A stretch of 64,000 nucleotides of DNA from Streptomyces griseoviridis (GTDB lineage Bacteria > Actinomycetota > Actinomycetes > Streptomycetales > Streptomycetaceae). Under the pieces are notes generated by a model. It was not told the origin of the DNA. It worked only from the letters and a program-made list of their open reading frames with translations, and did no database searches. This document shows, one piece after another, positions 41,346 to 50,784 of this stretch; position 1 is the first letter of the stretch; each line of letters starts with the position of its first letter. Position numbers and translations under genes: made by a program. The DNA is taken from positions 1 through 64,000 of the forward strand of contig BMSM01000027.1 in the NCBI GenBank assembly GCA_014649155.1. The letters are read 5' to 3'.

Positions 41346-41783
41346 TCAGTCGGCGCGGCCGGCGGCGGTCACCGGGTGGAAGCAGGCGGTGACCGACTTG
41401 CCGTAGGGGCAGGGGCGGGCCTCCCAGCTGTCCGCCAGGGCCTCCACGAGCAGCAGGCCCCGTCCGCCGGGGCGGTCACCGCTGGGCTCCTGGGGCTCGG
41501 GCAGGTTCCGGTTGTCGTCGTGCACCGTGATGTGCAGGCACTGGCTGTCCCAGGTCATCACGAGCCGGGCGGTGGAACGGGCGTGCACATGGGCGTTGGT
41601 GACCAGTTCCGAGACGGTCAGCAGCACGTCGTCCACCGGCTGCGGGCTGTCACAGGTCCAGCCGATCGTCTCCAGATGGCCGAGTGCCCAGTCGCGCGCG
41701 GCCTTCGGACCGGTGTCCATCGGCAGCGAACGCGCCCAGCCCACCGCCCGCACCGCTGACTCCTCAACCGACGGATCGTCCAC
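41346..41783 (-). CDS. ATP-binding protein of the RsbW/HATPase anti-sigma type
   Basis: A 145-residue GHKL ATPase. Seen: N-box VDDVLLTVSELVTNAHVHA (about residue 55), G-box region GDRPGGRGLLLVEALADSW, and a C-terminal strand pair. The family in Streptomyces includes many small regulators that phosphorylate anti-anti-sigma partners, yet no partner gene is adjacent, so the target is unknown. GTG at 41783 with aggaagagga upstream. Confidence 0.8.
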   Translation of the reverse strand: MDDPSVEESAVRAVGWARSLPMDTGPKAARDWALGHLETIGWTCDSPQPVDDVLLTVSELVTNAHVHARSTARLVMTWDSQCLHITVHDDNRNLPEPQEPSGDRPGGRGLLLVEALADSWEARPCPYGKSVTACFHPVTAAGRAD

Positions 41784-42310
41784 TGCGTCCTCTTCCTGAT
41801 GGCCTCTGCGACTTGTGTCCCCGCCGGGTGCACGGCCCCGGTCGCCGGCAGCCGCATCCCCGCACGCGGGCGGGTGAGCTGCCGTAACAGCGCGTACCCG
41901 GTCCGGTCGTTCACATGCCAGGCCCTGAGACCGTCACGGACGCGGTCCCGCTTCGAAATTTCGACCGGCATTCGGAAACTTCATCATCCGAAGGATGTCG
42001 ACGGACCCTAGGGATGTCGCTGGCGCTGTCAACACTTCCGCCAGGATTGCTCGGTCACCGGCCTCTCGATGGCGCGATCGGCCCCGAATGTTTCGGGATG
42101 CGGGGCGAATTCTGCGAGAAGGATTGACGGCGCGTGCTGGGCTCATATCATCCAGAAAGCTCGACAGACCGTCCCGCATTCGGCATTCCGAACGTGCGGC
42201 AGCTTGCTCATTCCGCGCGAGACCGGGATGCCGCCAGCTCCGCTTGTCATGCCCGCATCAATCAGGCACCGCGCTTCCCGCTCCCCGACCCAGGAGAACG
42301 AGGTTCCGTC
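41784..42310. promoter_or_regulatory. Regulatory region upstream of the GH6 gene
   Basis: 527 bp without a convincing gene. It holds the perfect palindrome TCGAAATTTCGA (41951-41962), TTCGGA-N10-TCCGAA (41969-41990), and a promoter TTGACG (42124-42129), 16-bp spacer, TATCAT (42146-42151). The CGAAA-TTTCG type palindrome resembles motifs known before actinobacterial xylanase genes, so it may mediate substrate induction of the glycosidases. Confidence 0.55.
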
Positions 42311-43276
42311 ATGCGCCGCAGACTCCGCGCCTCGGCCGCAGCGCTCATCGCCCTGCCGCTGGCGTTCGCCGCCGCACCGTCCGCCCACGCGGCCGACCCG
42401 ACCACCATGACCAGCGGGTTCTATGTGGACCCCGACTCCAGCGCGAAAAGGTGGGTGGCCGCCAACCCCGGCGACGGCCGGGCCGCCGCGATCAACGCCT
42501 CGATCGCCAACACCCCGATGGCCCGCTGGTTCGGTTCCTGGAGCGGCACCATCGGCACCGCCACGGGCGCCTACGCCGGAGCGGCCGACCGCCAGGACAA
42601 GCTGCCGCTCCTCGTCGCCTACAACATCTACAACCGCGACTACTGCGGCGGCCACTCCGCCGGCGGAGCCGCGTCGCCGTCCGCCTACGCCGACTGGATC
42701 GCCCAGTTCGCCGGCGGGATAGCGGCCCGCCCGGCCGTCGTCATCCTCGAACCGGACTCCCTGGGGGACTACGGCTGCATGTCCCAGGCACAGATCGACG
42801 AACGCGAAGCCATGCTCTCCGGCGCCCTCGCCCAGTTCGCCCGCCAGGCCCCCAACACCTGGGTCTACATGGACGCCGGCAACCCGCGCTGGGCCGACGC
42901 GGCGACCATGGCCCGGCGCCTCCACGAGGCCGGCCTCCGCCAGGCCCACGGCTTCTCGCTCAACGTCTCGAACTACTTCACCACCGCCGAGAACACCGCC
43001 TACGGCAACGCCGTCAACAGCGAACTCAGCGCCCGCTACGGCTACACCAAGCCGTTCGTCGTGGACACCAGCCGCAACGGCAACGGCTCCGACGGGCAAT
43101 GGTGCAACCCCGCGGGCCGCCGCATCGGCACGCCCACCCGGACGGGCGGCGGCGCCGAGATGCTCCTGTGGATCAAGACCCCGGGCGAGTCGGACGGCAA
43201 CTGCGGCGTCGGAACCGGCTCCACCGCCGGACAGTTCCTCCCCGAGGTCGCCTACAAGATGGTCTACGGCTACTGA
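42311..43276 (+). CDS. Secreted GH6 endoglucanase (cellulase)
   Basis: A 321-residue secreted glycoside hydrolase family 6 enzyme cutting beta-1,4-glucan with inversion. Seen: signal peptide ending AAAPSAHAADP, NIYNRDYCGGHSAGG with the first conserved Asp (about residue 109), VVILEPDSLGDYGC with the catalytic acid region (about residue 147), and DTSRNGNGSDGQWCNPAGRR near the C-terminus. It has no cellulose-binding domain. ATG at 42311 preceded by gagg. It is followed by a xylanase on the same strand. Confidence 0.92.
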   Translation: MRRRLRASAAALIALPLAFAAAPSAHAADPTTMTSGFYVDPDSSAKRWVAANPGDGRAAAINASIANTPMARWFGSWSGTIGTATGAYAGAADRQDKLPLLVAYNIYNRDYCGGHSAGGAASPSAYADWIAQFAGGIAARPAVVILEPDSLGDYGCMSQAQIDEREAMLSGALAQFARQAPNTWVYMDAGNPRWADAATMARRLHEAGLRQAHGFSLNVSNYFTTAENTAYGNAVNSELSARYGYTKPFVVDTSRNGNGSDGQWCNPAGRRIGTPTRTGGGAEMLLWIKTPGESDGNCGVGTGSTAGQFLPEVAYKMVYGY

Positions 43277-43411
43277 CAGGGGTCCCCGGCGCCCACCGGA
43301 CGTCCCACGCCCTCCCCCTCACTCCGCACTCCGCACTCCGCACTCCAGACACTCCAGACACTCCAGTCCCTCCCTCCCTCCCTCCCTCACGTCGACCTTG
43401 GAGGCACAGTC
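43277..43411 (+). repeat. Pyrimidine-rich simple repeats before the xylanase gene
   Basis: The gap holds three copies of actccgc, several of actccag and a run of ccct units. No promoter motif is visible, so the xylanase may rely on read-through from the GH6 promoter. Confidence 0.7.
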
Positions 43412-44836
43412 ATGGGCTCATACGCCCTTGCCGGACCGGCCGTCCGCCGGAAGACCCGCGGCCTGCTGCTGGCGCTGCTCGTCGGCGTCCTCGCGGTGGT
43501 CGCCGCACTGGTCGCGCCGCCGACCGCCCAGGCGGCGGAGAGCACACTAGGCGCCGCGGCGGCGCAGAGCGGCCGCTACTTCGGTACCGCCATCGCCTCG
43601 GGCAAGCTGGGTGACTCGGCGTACACGACGATCGCCAACCGCGAGTTCAACTCGGTCACGGCCGAGAACGAGATGAAGATCGACGCCACCGAACCGCAGC
43701 GGGGCCAGTTCAACTTCACCGCCGCCGACCGGGTCTACAACTGGGCGGTGCAGAACGGCAAGCAGGTACGCGGCCACACCCTGGCCTGGCACTCCCAGCA
43801 GCCCGGCTGGATGCAGAGCCTCAGCGGCAGCGCGCTGCGCCAGGCGATGATCGACCACATCAACGGCGTGATGGCCCACTACAAGGGCAAGATCGCCCAG
43901 TGGGACGTCGTGAACGAGGCCTTCGCCGACGGCAGTTCGGGCGCCCGGCGCGACTCCAACCTGCAGCGCACCGGCAACGACTGGATCGAGGTCGCCTTCC
44001 GCACCGCGCGCGCCGCGGACCCGTCCGCCAAGCTCTGCTACAACGACTACAACGTCGAGAACTGGACCTGGGCCAAGACCCAGGCCATGTACAACATGGT
44101 CCGGGACTTCAAGCAGCGCGGCGTCCCGATCGACTGCGTCGGCTTCCAGTCCCACTTCAACAGCGGCAGCCCCTACAACAGCAACTTCCGCACCACCCTG
44201 CAGAACTTCGCCGCCCTCGGCGTCGACGTGGCCATCACCGAGCTCGACATCCAGGGGGCCTCGGCCACGACCTACGCCAACGTGACCAACGACTGCCTGG
44301 CCGTCCCGCGCTGCCTCGGCATCACCGTCTGGGGCGTGCGCGACACCGACTCCTGGCGATCGGGCGACACACCGCTGCTGTTCAACGGCGACGGCAGCAA
44401 GAAGCCCGCCTACACCGCCGTCCTCAACGCACTGAACGGCGGTACCTCCACGCCCCCCACGGACGGCGGACCGGTCAAGGGCGTCGGCTCGGGCCGCTGC
44501 CTGGACGTGCCCGGCACCAGCACCACCGACGGCACCCAGCTCCAGTTGTGGGACTGCCACAGCGGCACCAACCAGCAGTGGACGTACACCACCGCGGGTG
44601 AACTCAGGGTGTACGGCGACAAGTGCCTGGACGCCGCCGGCACCGCCAGCGGCACCAAGGTCCAGATCTACGGCTGCTGGGGCGGCGACAACCAGAAGTG
44701 GCGCCTCAACTCCGACGGAACCATCGTCGGCGTCCAGTCCGGCCTCTGCCTCGACGCCGCCGGCACCGCCAACGGCAGCCCGATCCAGCTCTACACCTGC
44801 GCGAACGGGAGCAACCAGCGCTGGACCCGCGCCTGA
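43412..44836 (+). CDS. Secreted GH10 xylanase with C-terminal ricin-type CBM13
   Basis: A 474-residue endo-1,4-beta-xylanase. Seen: signal peptide ending PPTAQAAES, GH10 barrel (about 45-345) with HTLAWHSQQPGWM, acid/base Glu in WDVVNEAF (about residue 169) and nucleophile Glu in ITELDIQG (about residue 277), then a linker and a ricin-B domain (about 352-474) with three QxW-type repeats (NQQWTYT, NQKWRLN, NQRWTRA) for sugar binding. ggagg precedes the ATG. With the GH6 enzyme it attacks plant cell walls. Confidence 0.95.
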   Translation: MGSYALAGPAVRRKTRGLLLALLVGVLAVVAALVAPPTAQAAESTLGAAAAQSGRYFGTAIASGKLGDSAYTTIANREFNSVTAENEMKIDATEPQRGQFNFTAADRVYNWAVQNGKQVRGHTLAWHSQQPGWMQSLSGSALRQAMIDHINGVMAHYKGKIAQWDVVNEAFADGSSGARRDSNLQRTGNDWIEVAFRTARAADPSAKLCYNDYNVENWTWAKTQAMYNMVRDFKQRGVPIDCVGFQSHFNSGSPYNSNFRTTLQNFAALGVDVAITELDIQGASATTYANVTNDCLAVPRCLGITVWGVRDTDSWRSGDTPLLFNGDGSKKPAYTAVLNALNGGTSTPPTDGGPVKGVGSGRCLDVPGTSTTDGTQLQLWDCHSGTNQQWTYTTAGELRVYGDKCLDAAGTASGTKVQIYGCWGGDNQKWRLNSDGTIVGVQSGLCLDAAGTANGSPIQLYTCANGSNQRWTRA

Positions 44837-44864
44837 GCGGACCCGCCCCCGACGACAGCGCACC

Positions 44865-44891
44865 GGGTCGCCGCCACCACGGCGGCGACCC
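44865..44891 (+). terminator. Terminator after the xylanase
   Basis: Perfect 11-bp stem gggtcgccgcc (44865-44875) / ggcggcgaccc (44881-44891) with a 5-nt loop, 28 bp after the stop. Confidence 0.8.
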
Positions 44892-44921
44892 TCGCGGTGT
44901 TTCCCTGCCGGCGGATTCGTG

Positions 44922-45218
44922 ATGCGGCGGTTCCCCATGGGAACGGTCTTCCTGGTCGGCAACGGGATCGATCTGCTGGTCATGGTCCCGCTGGTGCTGA
45001 CCAGCGTCACCGGCCTGAGCACCCTCCAGCTCGGCCCCTTCCTGATCCCTGGCGGGGCGGCGATCTCGATCGTGGCGGCCCTGAGCGGCCGGGTCACGAC
45101 CGTCGGCGGCGGCTGTCGGTGGGGATGCCGGCGGCCACCGGGTCGCCCCGGGACCGCCGGGTCCGCAGGAAGCCCGCGAGATCGTCCATGTGCCTCATGG
45201 CTTGGGCAGGGCCCGTGA
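44922..45218 (+). CDS. Small putative membrane protein or fragment
   Basis: A 98-residue frame. Seen: two hydrophobic stretches (VFLVGNGIDLLVMVPLVLTSV and LGPFLIPGGAAISIVAALSG), then from about residue 66 a Arg/Gly/Pro-rich end that looks non-coding. No good ribosome binding site. It lies at the edge of a decayed region, so it is more likely the 5' part of a truncated membrane-protein gene than a working gene. Family not recognised. Confidence 0.3.
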   Translation: MRRFPMGTVFLVGNGIDLLVMVPLVLTSVTGLSTLQLGPFLIPGGAAISIVAALSGRVTTVGGGCRWGCRRPPGRPGTAGSAGSPRDRPCASWLGQGP

Positions 45219-45315
45219 GGATGGTCCCGCCGTTACCAGGAGGTCCCGGCCGATGGATGAGGAGCCCCTGAACGCCGGACGGCGGGACGCCCAGGATCGG
45301 AGGCATCCGATCCGA

Positions 45316-45717
45316 ATGAGTTCCCAGGAAGACGCCGATCGTCTACGCCCACCCGGAGCCGAAGTCGCTCAACGGCTCGCTGAAGGATGTCGCGGTCTCC
45401 ACGCTGGAGTCCGCCGGGCACGAGGTACGGGTGAGCGATCTCTATGCGATGAACTGGAAGGCGGTCGTGGACGCCACGGACTACGCCCCGACACATCGAG
45501 CCCGCTGAAGGTCGCCCGGGACTCGGGCCGGGCCTTCGACGCCGGGACGCTCGCGCCGGACGTCCGCGCCGAGCAGGAGAAGCTGCTGTGGGCCGACACG
45601 CTCGTCTTCCCGTTCCCGCTGTGGTGGAACACGATGCCCGCGATCCTCAAGGACTGGGTGGACCGGGTGTTCACCTCCCGCTTCGCGTACGGCGTCGGCG
45701 AGCACCGCGACACGTGA
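45316..45717 (+). pseudogene. NAD(P)H:quinone oxidoreductase/MdaB-like, frameshifted and truncated
   Basis: A flavodoxin-fold oxidoreductase remnant. One frame reads KTPIVYAHPEPKSLNGSL and VSDLYAMNWKAVVDATDYAP; the matching continuation SSPLKVARDSGRAFDAGT, LLWADTLVFPFPLWWNTMP and DWVDRVFTSRFAYGVGEH is in another frame. The shifts lie near 45320 (start codon with ggagg is out of frame with the body) and near 45490. The protein stops after about 130 residues, against roughly 200-250 for intact relatives. It should be non-functional. Confidence 0.75.
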
Positions 45718-46059
45718 AGGAGGGACTGGAACCGGCGGGCCGCACGGGTTTCGGGCCGCACGTGCGCCGTTGACCGCCAGCGATGGAACAGGACGAGCTG
45801 AGGCGCGGACCCAATAACAGCCCGGGAGCCCGCGCCGCGCCCGGCAGGCAGTCGCGTCCGTCACCGCAGTCGGCCCGCGCCCCCTCCTTCGAGGCGGTGC
45901 GCATGCCGGTCTCGACCATGAAGGCGCGGATGACGACTCCCGGACGGGCCCCCGCGGGCGCGGTCAGGTACCTTCGGCGACGTCATCGCGGTGAACGCGT
46001 GGAACACTTGCACACAAAAAGCCCGCACCGGCCAAGGCCGGCGTCATCCGGCCCCAGGC

Positions 46060-46300
46060 CGAGGGGGCGAGGCGGTGGCAGGGGGAGGCGGCCCCGCAGG
46101 GCGGTTCCACGTGCTGCGGCACACCTCCGCGTCGATCATGCTGGAGGAGGGCGAGTCGGTGGTGACGTCGGCCCGTCGGCCGGGGCACTCCTCACCGGCG
46201 ATCACCCTCGGTTACTATGCACACTTCATGCCGAGGCCGGAGGCCGGGAGCAAGGGGCGCAGGGCCGTCGACGCACTGCTGGAGAGGACGGGAGGCAGCA
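46060..46300 (+). pseudogene. C-terminal remnant of a tyrosine-type site-specific integrase
   Basis: Only the C-terminal catalytic end remains: RFHVLRHTSASIMLEEGES with the HxxR pair (from 46102), then ARRPGHSSPAITLGYYAHFM with the second His and the nucleophile Tyr, and GSKGRRAVDALLERTGG. The catalytic domain start, core-binding and N-terminal domains are missing. The frame runs on without stop into the kinase gene. It marks the scar of an integrative element. Confidence 0.75.
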
Positions 46301-46416
46301 TGCCGGTCCGAACTCCCCAGATCCTCCCCATGGCTGATCCCGGACGGACTCACCCGATGAGCGGTTCAAGGAGTGGTCGTGGAACGCAAGGCCAAGTGGG
46401 CGGTTCGGGTTCAGGA

Positions 46417-47376
46417 ATGCTGAGGCACGTCACCGCCACCCGCTACATCGAGCCCCTCACCACCGGCGGCTCCGTCCCCGCCGTCGTCGAGGCCGACGAC
46501 CTCGGGACCTACGTGGTGAAGTTCACCGGCTCCGCGCAGGGCCGCAGGGCGCTGGTCGCCGAGGTGATCGTCGGGGAGCTGGCGCGGGCGCTGGGGCTGC
46601 GCTTCCCCGAGCTGGTGCTGGTCGGCTTCGACCCGGTGATCGCCGCGGACGAGCCGCACCAGGAGGTGCGCGAACTCCACCGGGCCAGCGCCGGCGTCAA
46701 CCTGGGCATGGACCATCTCCCGGGCGCCGTCGACTTCACCCCCGAGGCCGCCCGGACCTTCCCGGTCGACCCGGTGGAGGCGGGGCGGATCGTCTGGTTC
46801 GACGCCCTCACCGCCAACGTCGACCGGACGGTGCACAGCTCGAACCTGATGATCTGGCCGACCCTCGGCACCGTCCCGCCCCGGCTCTGGCTGATCGACC
46901 ACGGCGCCGCCCTCGTCTTCCACCACCGGTGGGAGAGCGCGGACCCCGCCAAGGCGTACGACTTCCGCCACCACGCCCTCGGCCGCTACGCCCCCGACGT
47001 GCGGGCCGCCGACGCGGAACTGGCGCCGAGGGTCACCGAGGGGCTGCTGCGCGGGATCGCCGCCGAGGTCCCGGACGCCTGGCTCGCCGCCGAGGAGGGC
47101 TTCGCCGGCCCCGACGACGTACGCCGGGCCTACGTCGACCACCTGTACGCGCGCGTCCGGGCCTCCGCGGCCTGGCTCCCCACCGACTTCCCCACCGGGG
47201 ACGAACTCGCCGCCGAGGACGCCCGCCGGGCGGAGCGCACCCGGCGGGGCCGCCCGGACTGGCTCAAACGCGTCCCCGACCTGCACGGCAAACCGGGAGC
47301 GGCCCAGGACTGGTCGGTCCACCTGGGCGGCGGCACCGGCGGGAAGACGGAACGACAGGAAGGACACGGCGGATGA
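46417..47376 (+). CDS. HipA-family kinase-like protein
   Basis: A 319-residue HipA-like protein. Seen: YIEPLTTGGSVPAVVEADDLGTYVVKFTGSAQGRR split by the nucleotide-binding Lys region (VVKF, about residue 32), GELARALGLRFPE, NLGMDHLPGA, WFDALTANVDRTVHSSNLM (catalytic loop; Asp with NVDR pattern) and LWLIDHGAALVFHH (DHG in place of DFG). It is not paired with a HipB antitoxin. The stop overlaps the next ATG (ATGA). ATG at 46417 is a family-typical start; the upstream open frame is the integrase remnant. A regulatory kinase is inferred; substrate unknown. Confidence 0.8.
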   Translation: MLRHVTATRYIEPLTTGGSVPAVVEADDLGTYVVKFTGSAQGRRALVAEVIVGELARALGLRFPELVLVGFDPVIAADEPHQEVRELHRASAGVNLGMDHLPGAVDFTPEAARTFPVDPVEAGRIVWFDALTANVDRTVHSSNLMIWPTLGTVPPRLWLIDHGAALVFHHRWESADPAKAYDFRHHALGRYAPDVRAADAELAPRVTEGLLRGIAAEVPDAWLAAEEGFAGPDDVRRAYVDHLYARVRASAAWLPTDFPTGDELAAEDARRAERTRRGRPDWLKRVPDLHGKPGAAQDWSVHLGGGTGGKTERQEGHGG

Positions 47377-47660
47377 CGGACGACGAGCGGCGCGTGGAGA
47401 TCGAGTACTGCACCCAGTGCCGCTGGCTGCCGAGGGCGGCCTGGCTGGCGCAGGAACTGCTCACCACCTTCGAGGCGGAGCTGACCGAGGTGGCGCTGAA
47501 GCCCGGCACCGGGGGCGTCTTCGTCGTCCGGGCCGCCGGCGAGGTCGTCTGGGACCGCCGGGAGCACGGCTTCCCGGAGCCGACGGCCGTCAAGAAGGCC
47601 GTACGCGACCGAGTGGCCCCGGGCAGGACCCTGGGCCACTCGGAGAAGACCGGCCGGTGA
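47373..47660 (+). CDS. SelT/SelW/SelH (Rdx) family thioredoxin-like protein
   Basis: A 95-residue Rdx-family protein. Seen: IEYCTQCRWLPRAAWLAQELL with the CxxC redox pair near the N-terminus (Cys in place of selenocysteine), EVALKPGTGGVFVV and WDRREHGFPEPTAVKKAVRD, matching SelW-like proteins. Expected to be a cytosolic thiol redox protein. It is translationally coupled to the HipA-like kinase, and its stop lies 2 bp from the convergent aceB stop. The role of the pair is unknown. Confidence 0.85.
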   Translation: MTDDERRVEIEYCTQCRWLPRAAWLAQELLTTFEAELTEVALKPGTGGVFVVRAAGEVVWDRREHGFPEPTAVKKAVRDRVAPGRTLGHSEKTGR

Positions 47661-47661
47661 C

Positions 47662-49284
<1,623 letters not shown>

Positions 49285-49302
49285 GAGCTGTCACTTCCTT
49301 CG

Positions 49303-49338
49303 AACAGGCACAGGCACTTCTGAGGCACAGGCACTTCT
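49303..49338. repeat. 17-bp direct duplication in the aceB leader
   Basis: Two adjacent copies of aggcacaggcacttctg lie between the aceB promoter and start codon. They lengthen the leader; a role is not evident. Confidence 0.75.
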
Positions 49339-49359
49339 GATCACGGGGTAGCACAACGG

Positions 49360-49400
49360 ATAGTAGTTTCCTCATGGTGGAAGTTCAATGGTTTGTTGAT
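49360..49400 (-). promoter_or_regulatory. aceB promoter with motif A and motif B
   Basis: Minus strand: TTGAAC (49388-49383), 17-bp spacer, TACTAT (49365-49360). The spacer is filled by TTCCTC-ATG-GTGGAA (49368-49382), an exact motif B site. The -35 is the right arm of a motif A-like site (49384-49400). A repressor here would block polymerase directly. Confidence 0.7.
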
Positions 49401-49418
49401 GTCGAGATACCGCGTGGT

Positions 49419-50087
49419 TCACTCCCTCCGCCCCGGGCTCCTCCGCCCCGGGCTCCTCCGCCCGGGATTCTCCTGTCCGGGGCGCCCTTGCCCGAGGTGG
49501 ACGAGATCCGCCTCGGTGTCGATGTCGTAGGGCCGCGCCACGTCACCGCACTCCACGAGCGTGATCTCCCGCGCGTGCTCCTTGAGGTAGGCCCGCGCCC
49601 CCCGGTCGCCCTCGGCCGCCGCGGCCACCCCCGTCCAGTGGTCCGCGCCGAGCAGCACCGGATGCCCCCGGACACCGGCGTACGCGGCCGAGGCGAGCGT
49701 CGCCGCGTCCCGGAAGGCGCCCCGGACCCGGGCCACCGCCTCCGCGCCGATGCCGGGCTGGTCCACCAGGCAGACCAGTGCCCCCCGGGCGCCCGTCCCG
49801 GCCAGCGACTGGAGACCGGCCCGCAGGGACGACCCCATGCCCTGCTCCCACTCCGGGTTCTCCACCACCACGCACCCGTCCAGCGCCGCCCGCGCGCGTA
49901 CGTCATCGGCTCGCGCCCCCAGCACGACGTGCACGCGGGCGCAGCCACCCGCGCGCAGGGTGCGCACCGCATGCTCGGCCAGGGGGCGGCCACGGTGTTC
50001 CAGCAGGGCCTTGGGGCGTCCGCCGAGGCGCCGCCCGCCGCCCGCCGCGAGCAGCAGGGCGATGACCTGGTCTTCGTACTCCGTCAT
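49419..50087 (-). CDS. MocA-like nucleotidyltransferase
   Basis: A 222-residue MobA/MocA-type enzyme that transfers a nucleotide to molybdopterin or a related acceptor. Seen: LLLAAGGGRRLGGRPKALLEH (nucleotide loop, residues 10-30), VVENPEWEQGMGSSLRAGL, LVCLVDQPGI and DIDTEADLVHLG. The family often matures xanthine dehydrogenase cofactor, which would fit purine breakdown here, although no xdh genes are in the window. The C-terminus is a Pro/Arg-rich tail of SPGRR units from 15-bp repeats. ATG at 50087. Confidence 0.78.
   Translation of the reverse strand: MTEYEDQVIALLLAAGGGRRLGGRPKALLEHRGRPLAEHAVRTLRAGGCARVHVVLGARADDVRARAALDGCVVVENPEWEQGMGSSLRAGLQSLAGTGARGALVCLVDQPGIGAEAVARVRGAFRDAATLASAAYAGVRGHPVLLGADHWTGVAAAAEGDRGARAYLKEHAREITLVECGDVARPYDIDTEADLVHLGQGRPGQENPGRRSPGRRSPGRRE
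49425..49475 (-). repeat. 15-bp in-frame repeats at the MocA-like C-terminus
   Basis: Three copies of a ctccgccccgggctc-type unit coding for SPGRR at the very end of the gene. Confidence 0.8.
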
Positions 50088-50306
50088 GGGTCCTGCATAC
50101 CGGAGCGCGCGGCCGACACCCCGGCGGGCGCCGGGTTTCGGGGGACTTGTTTTCGGCCTGCGCTGTGGCGCGGGCCCGCCGGGGTGGCGTTTACTGACCC
50201 GCGTCCCCCCGGCGCCCACCAGCGTCCTCGGGGATGCGGGCGCCATCAGGGGGCAAGGGGAATGCATCACGAGAGGGCGCACAACGGCGTGCGAGGGGGA
50301 GGGACC

Positions 50307-50726
50307 GTGTTGCGTGGCGTGGGGCGGGAGCGCATGGCCGACGGCGTGGGACGGGAACGGACGACCGCGGGCGCGGGCCGGGAGCGAGCGACCGCGGACG
50401 TGGGTCAGGAGCGCGTGGCCGCCGGTGAAGAGGACGTGCGGGTGCGGGAGTTGCGGACCGCGGTGGCCCGGCTGCGCCGGCTGCTCGCCGCGTTGCCCGC
50501 GGAGTTCCCGGACCGGGGCATCGCCGAGGAGGAGCTGGCCGGTCTCGCCGCCATGGCGGCGGACGGCGTGCCGGAGGTGCCGCGGCTGCGGCGCTCCCTG
50601 CTGCTGCTCGCCGGCGCGATCGGCTCGGTCAGCGCCCTGTCGGCCGGGCTGACGGAGGTCCGGCACGCGGTCGAACTCTTCGGAGAGCCGCCGCGTCGCC
50701 GCGCCGCTGAGCCGCCGCGCCGCTGA
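50307..50726 (+). CDS. DUF5955-like protein with N-terminal 9-residue repeats
   Basis: A 139-residue protein. Seen: four copies of a 9-residue unit (VGRERMADG type) at the N-terminus, then a helical domain (about 45-125) with LRTAVARLRRLLAALPAEFPD, EEELAGLAAMAADGVPE and RLRRSLLLLAGAIGSVSALSAGL, resembling the Streptomyces DUF5955 family. Function unknown. GTG at 50307 with gggagg upstream; ATG at 50262 is a weaker alternative. The stop lies inside 15-bp gagccgccgcgccgc repeats. It sits between the MocA-like gene and the IclR gene. Confidence 0.6.
   Translation: MLRGVGRERMADGVGRERTTAGAGRERATADVGQERVAAGEEDVRVRELRTAVARLRRLLAALPAEFPDRGIAEEELAGLAAMAADGVPEVPRLRRSLLLLAGAIGSVSALSAGLTEVRHAVELFGEPPRRRAAEPPRR
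50322..50430 (+). repeat. 27-bp in-frame tandem repeat
   Basis: Four diverged copies of a 27-bp unit (gtggggcgggagcgc...) coding for VGRERxxxG in the DUF5955-like gene. Confidence 0.8.
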
Positions 50727-50755
50727 GCCGCCGCGCCGCTGAGCCGCCGCGCCGC
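50692..50755. repeat. 15-bp repeats at the 3' end of the DUF5955-like gene
   Basis: About four copies of gagccgccgcgccgct-type units; the gene's TGA stop lies within one unit, so copy-number change would leave the stop position in frame. Confidence 0.75.
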
Positions 50756-50784
50756 AGCGCCGTCGAGGCGCGGGGGCGCCCCGG

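Larger units (their letters stand above)
44892..46416. other. Decayed region
   Basis: About 1.5 kb between the xylanase and the kinase gene that holds fragments only: a putative membrane-protein start, the oxidoreductase pseudogene and the integrase remnant. The stretch 45718-46060 has no recognisable coding content; it includes a CCGGCC-aa-GGCCGG inverted repeat at 46028-46041. Confidence 0.6.

Noticed and set aside
41618..41971. Minus-strand frame partly overlapping the HATPase gene
   Set aside because: Half of it is out of frame with and inside the HATPase gene; no recognisable domain or ribosome binding site.
45991..46416. N-terminal extension of the HipA-like kinase
   Set aside because: The sequence is an integrase C-terminus; family members start at MLRHVTA-like sequence, i.e. 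at 46417.
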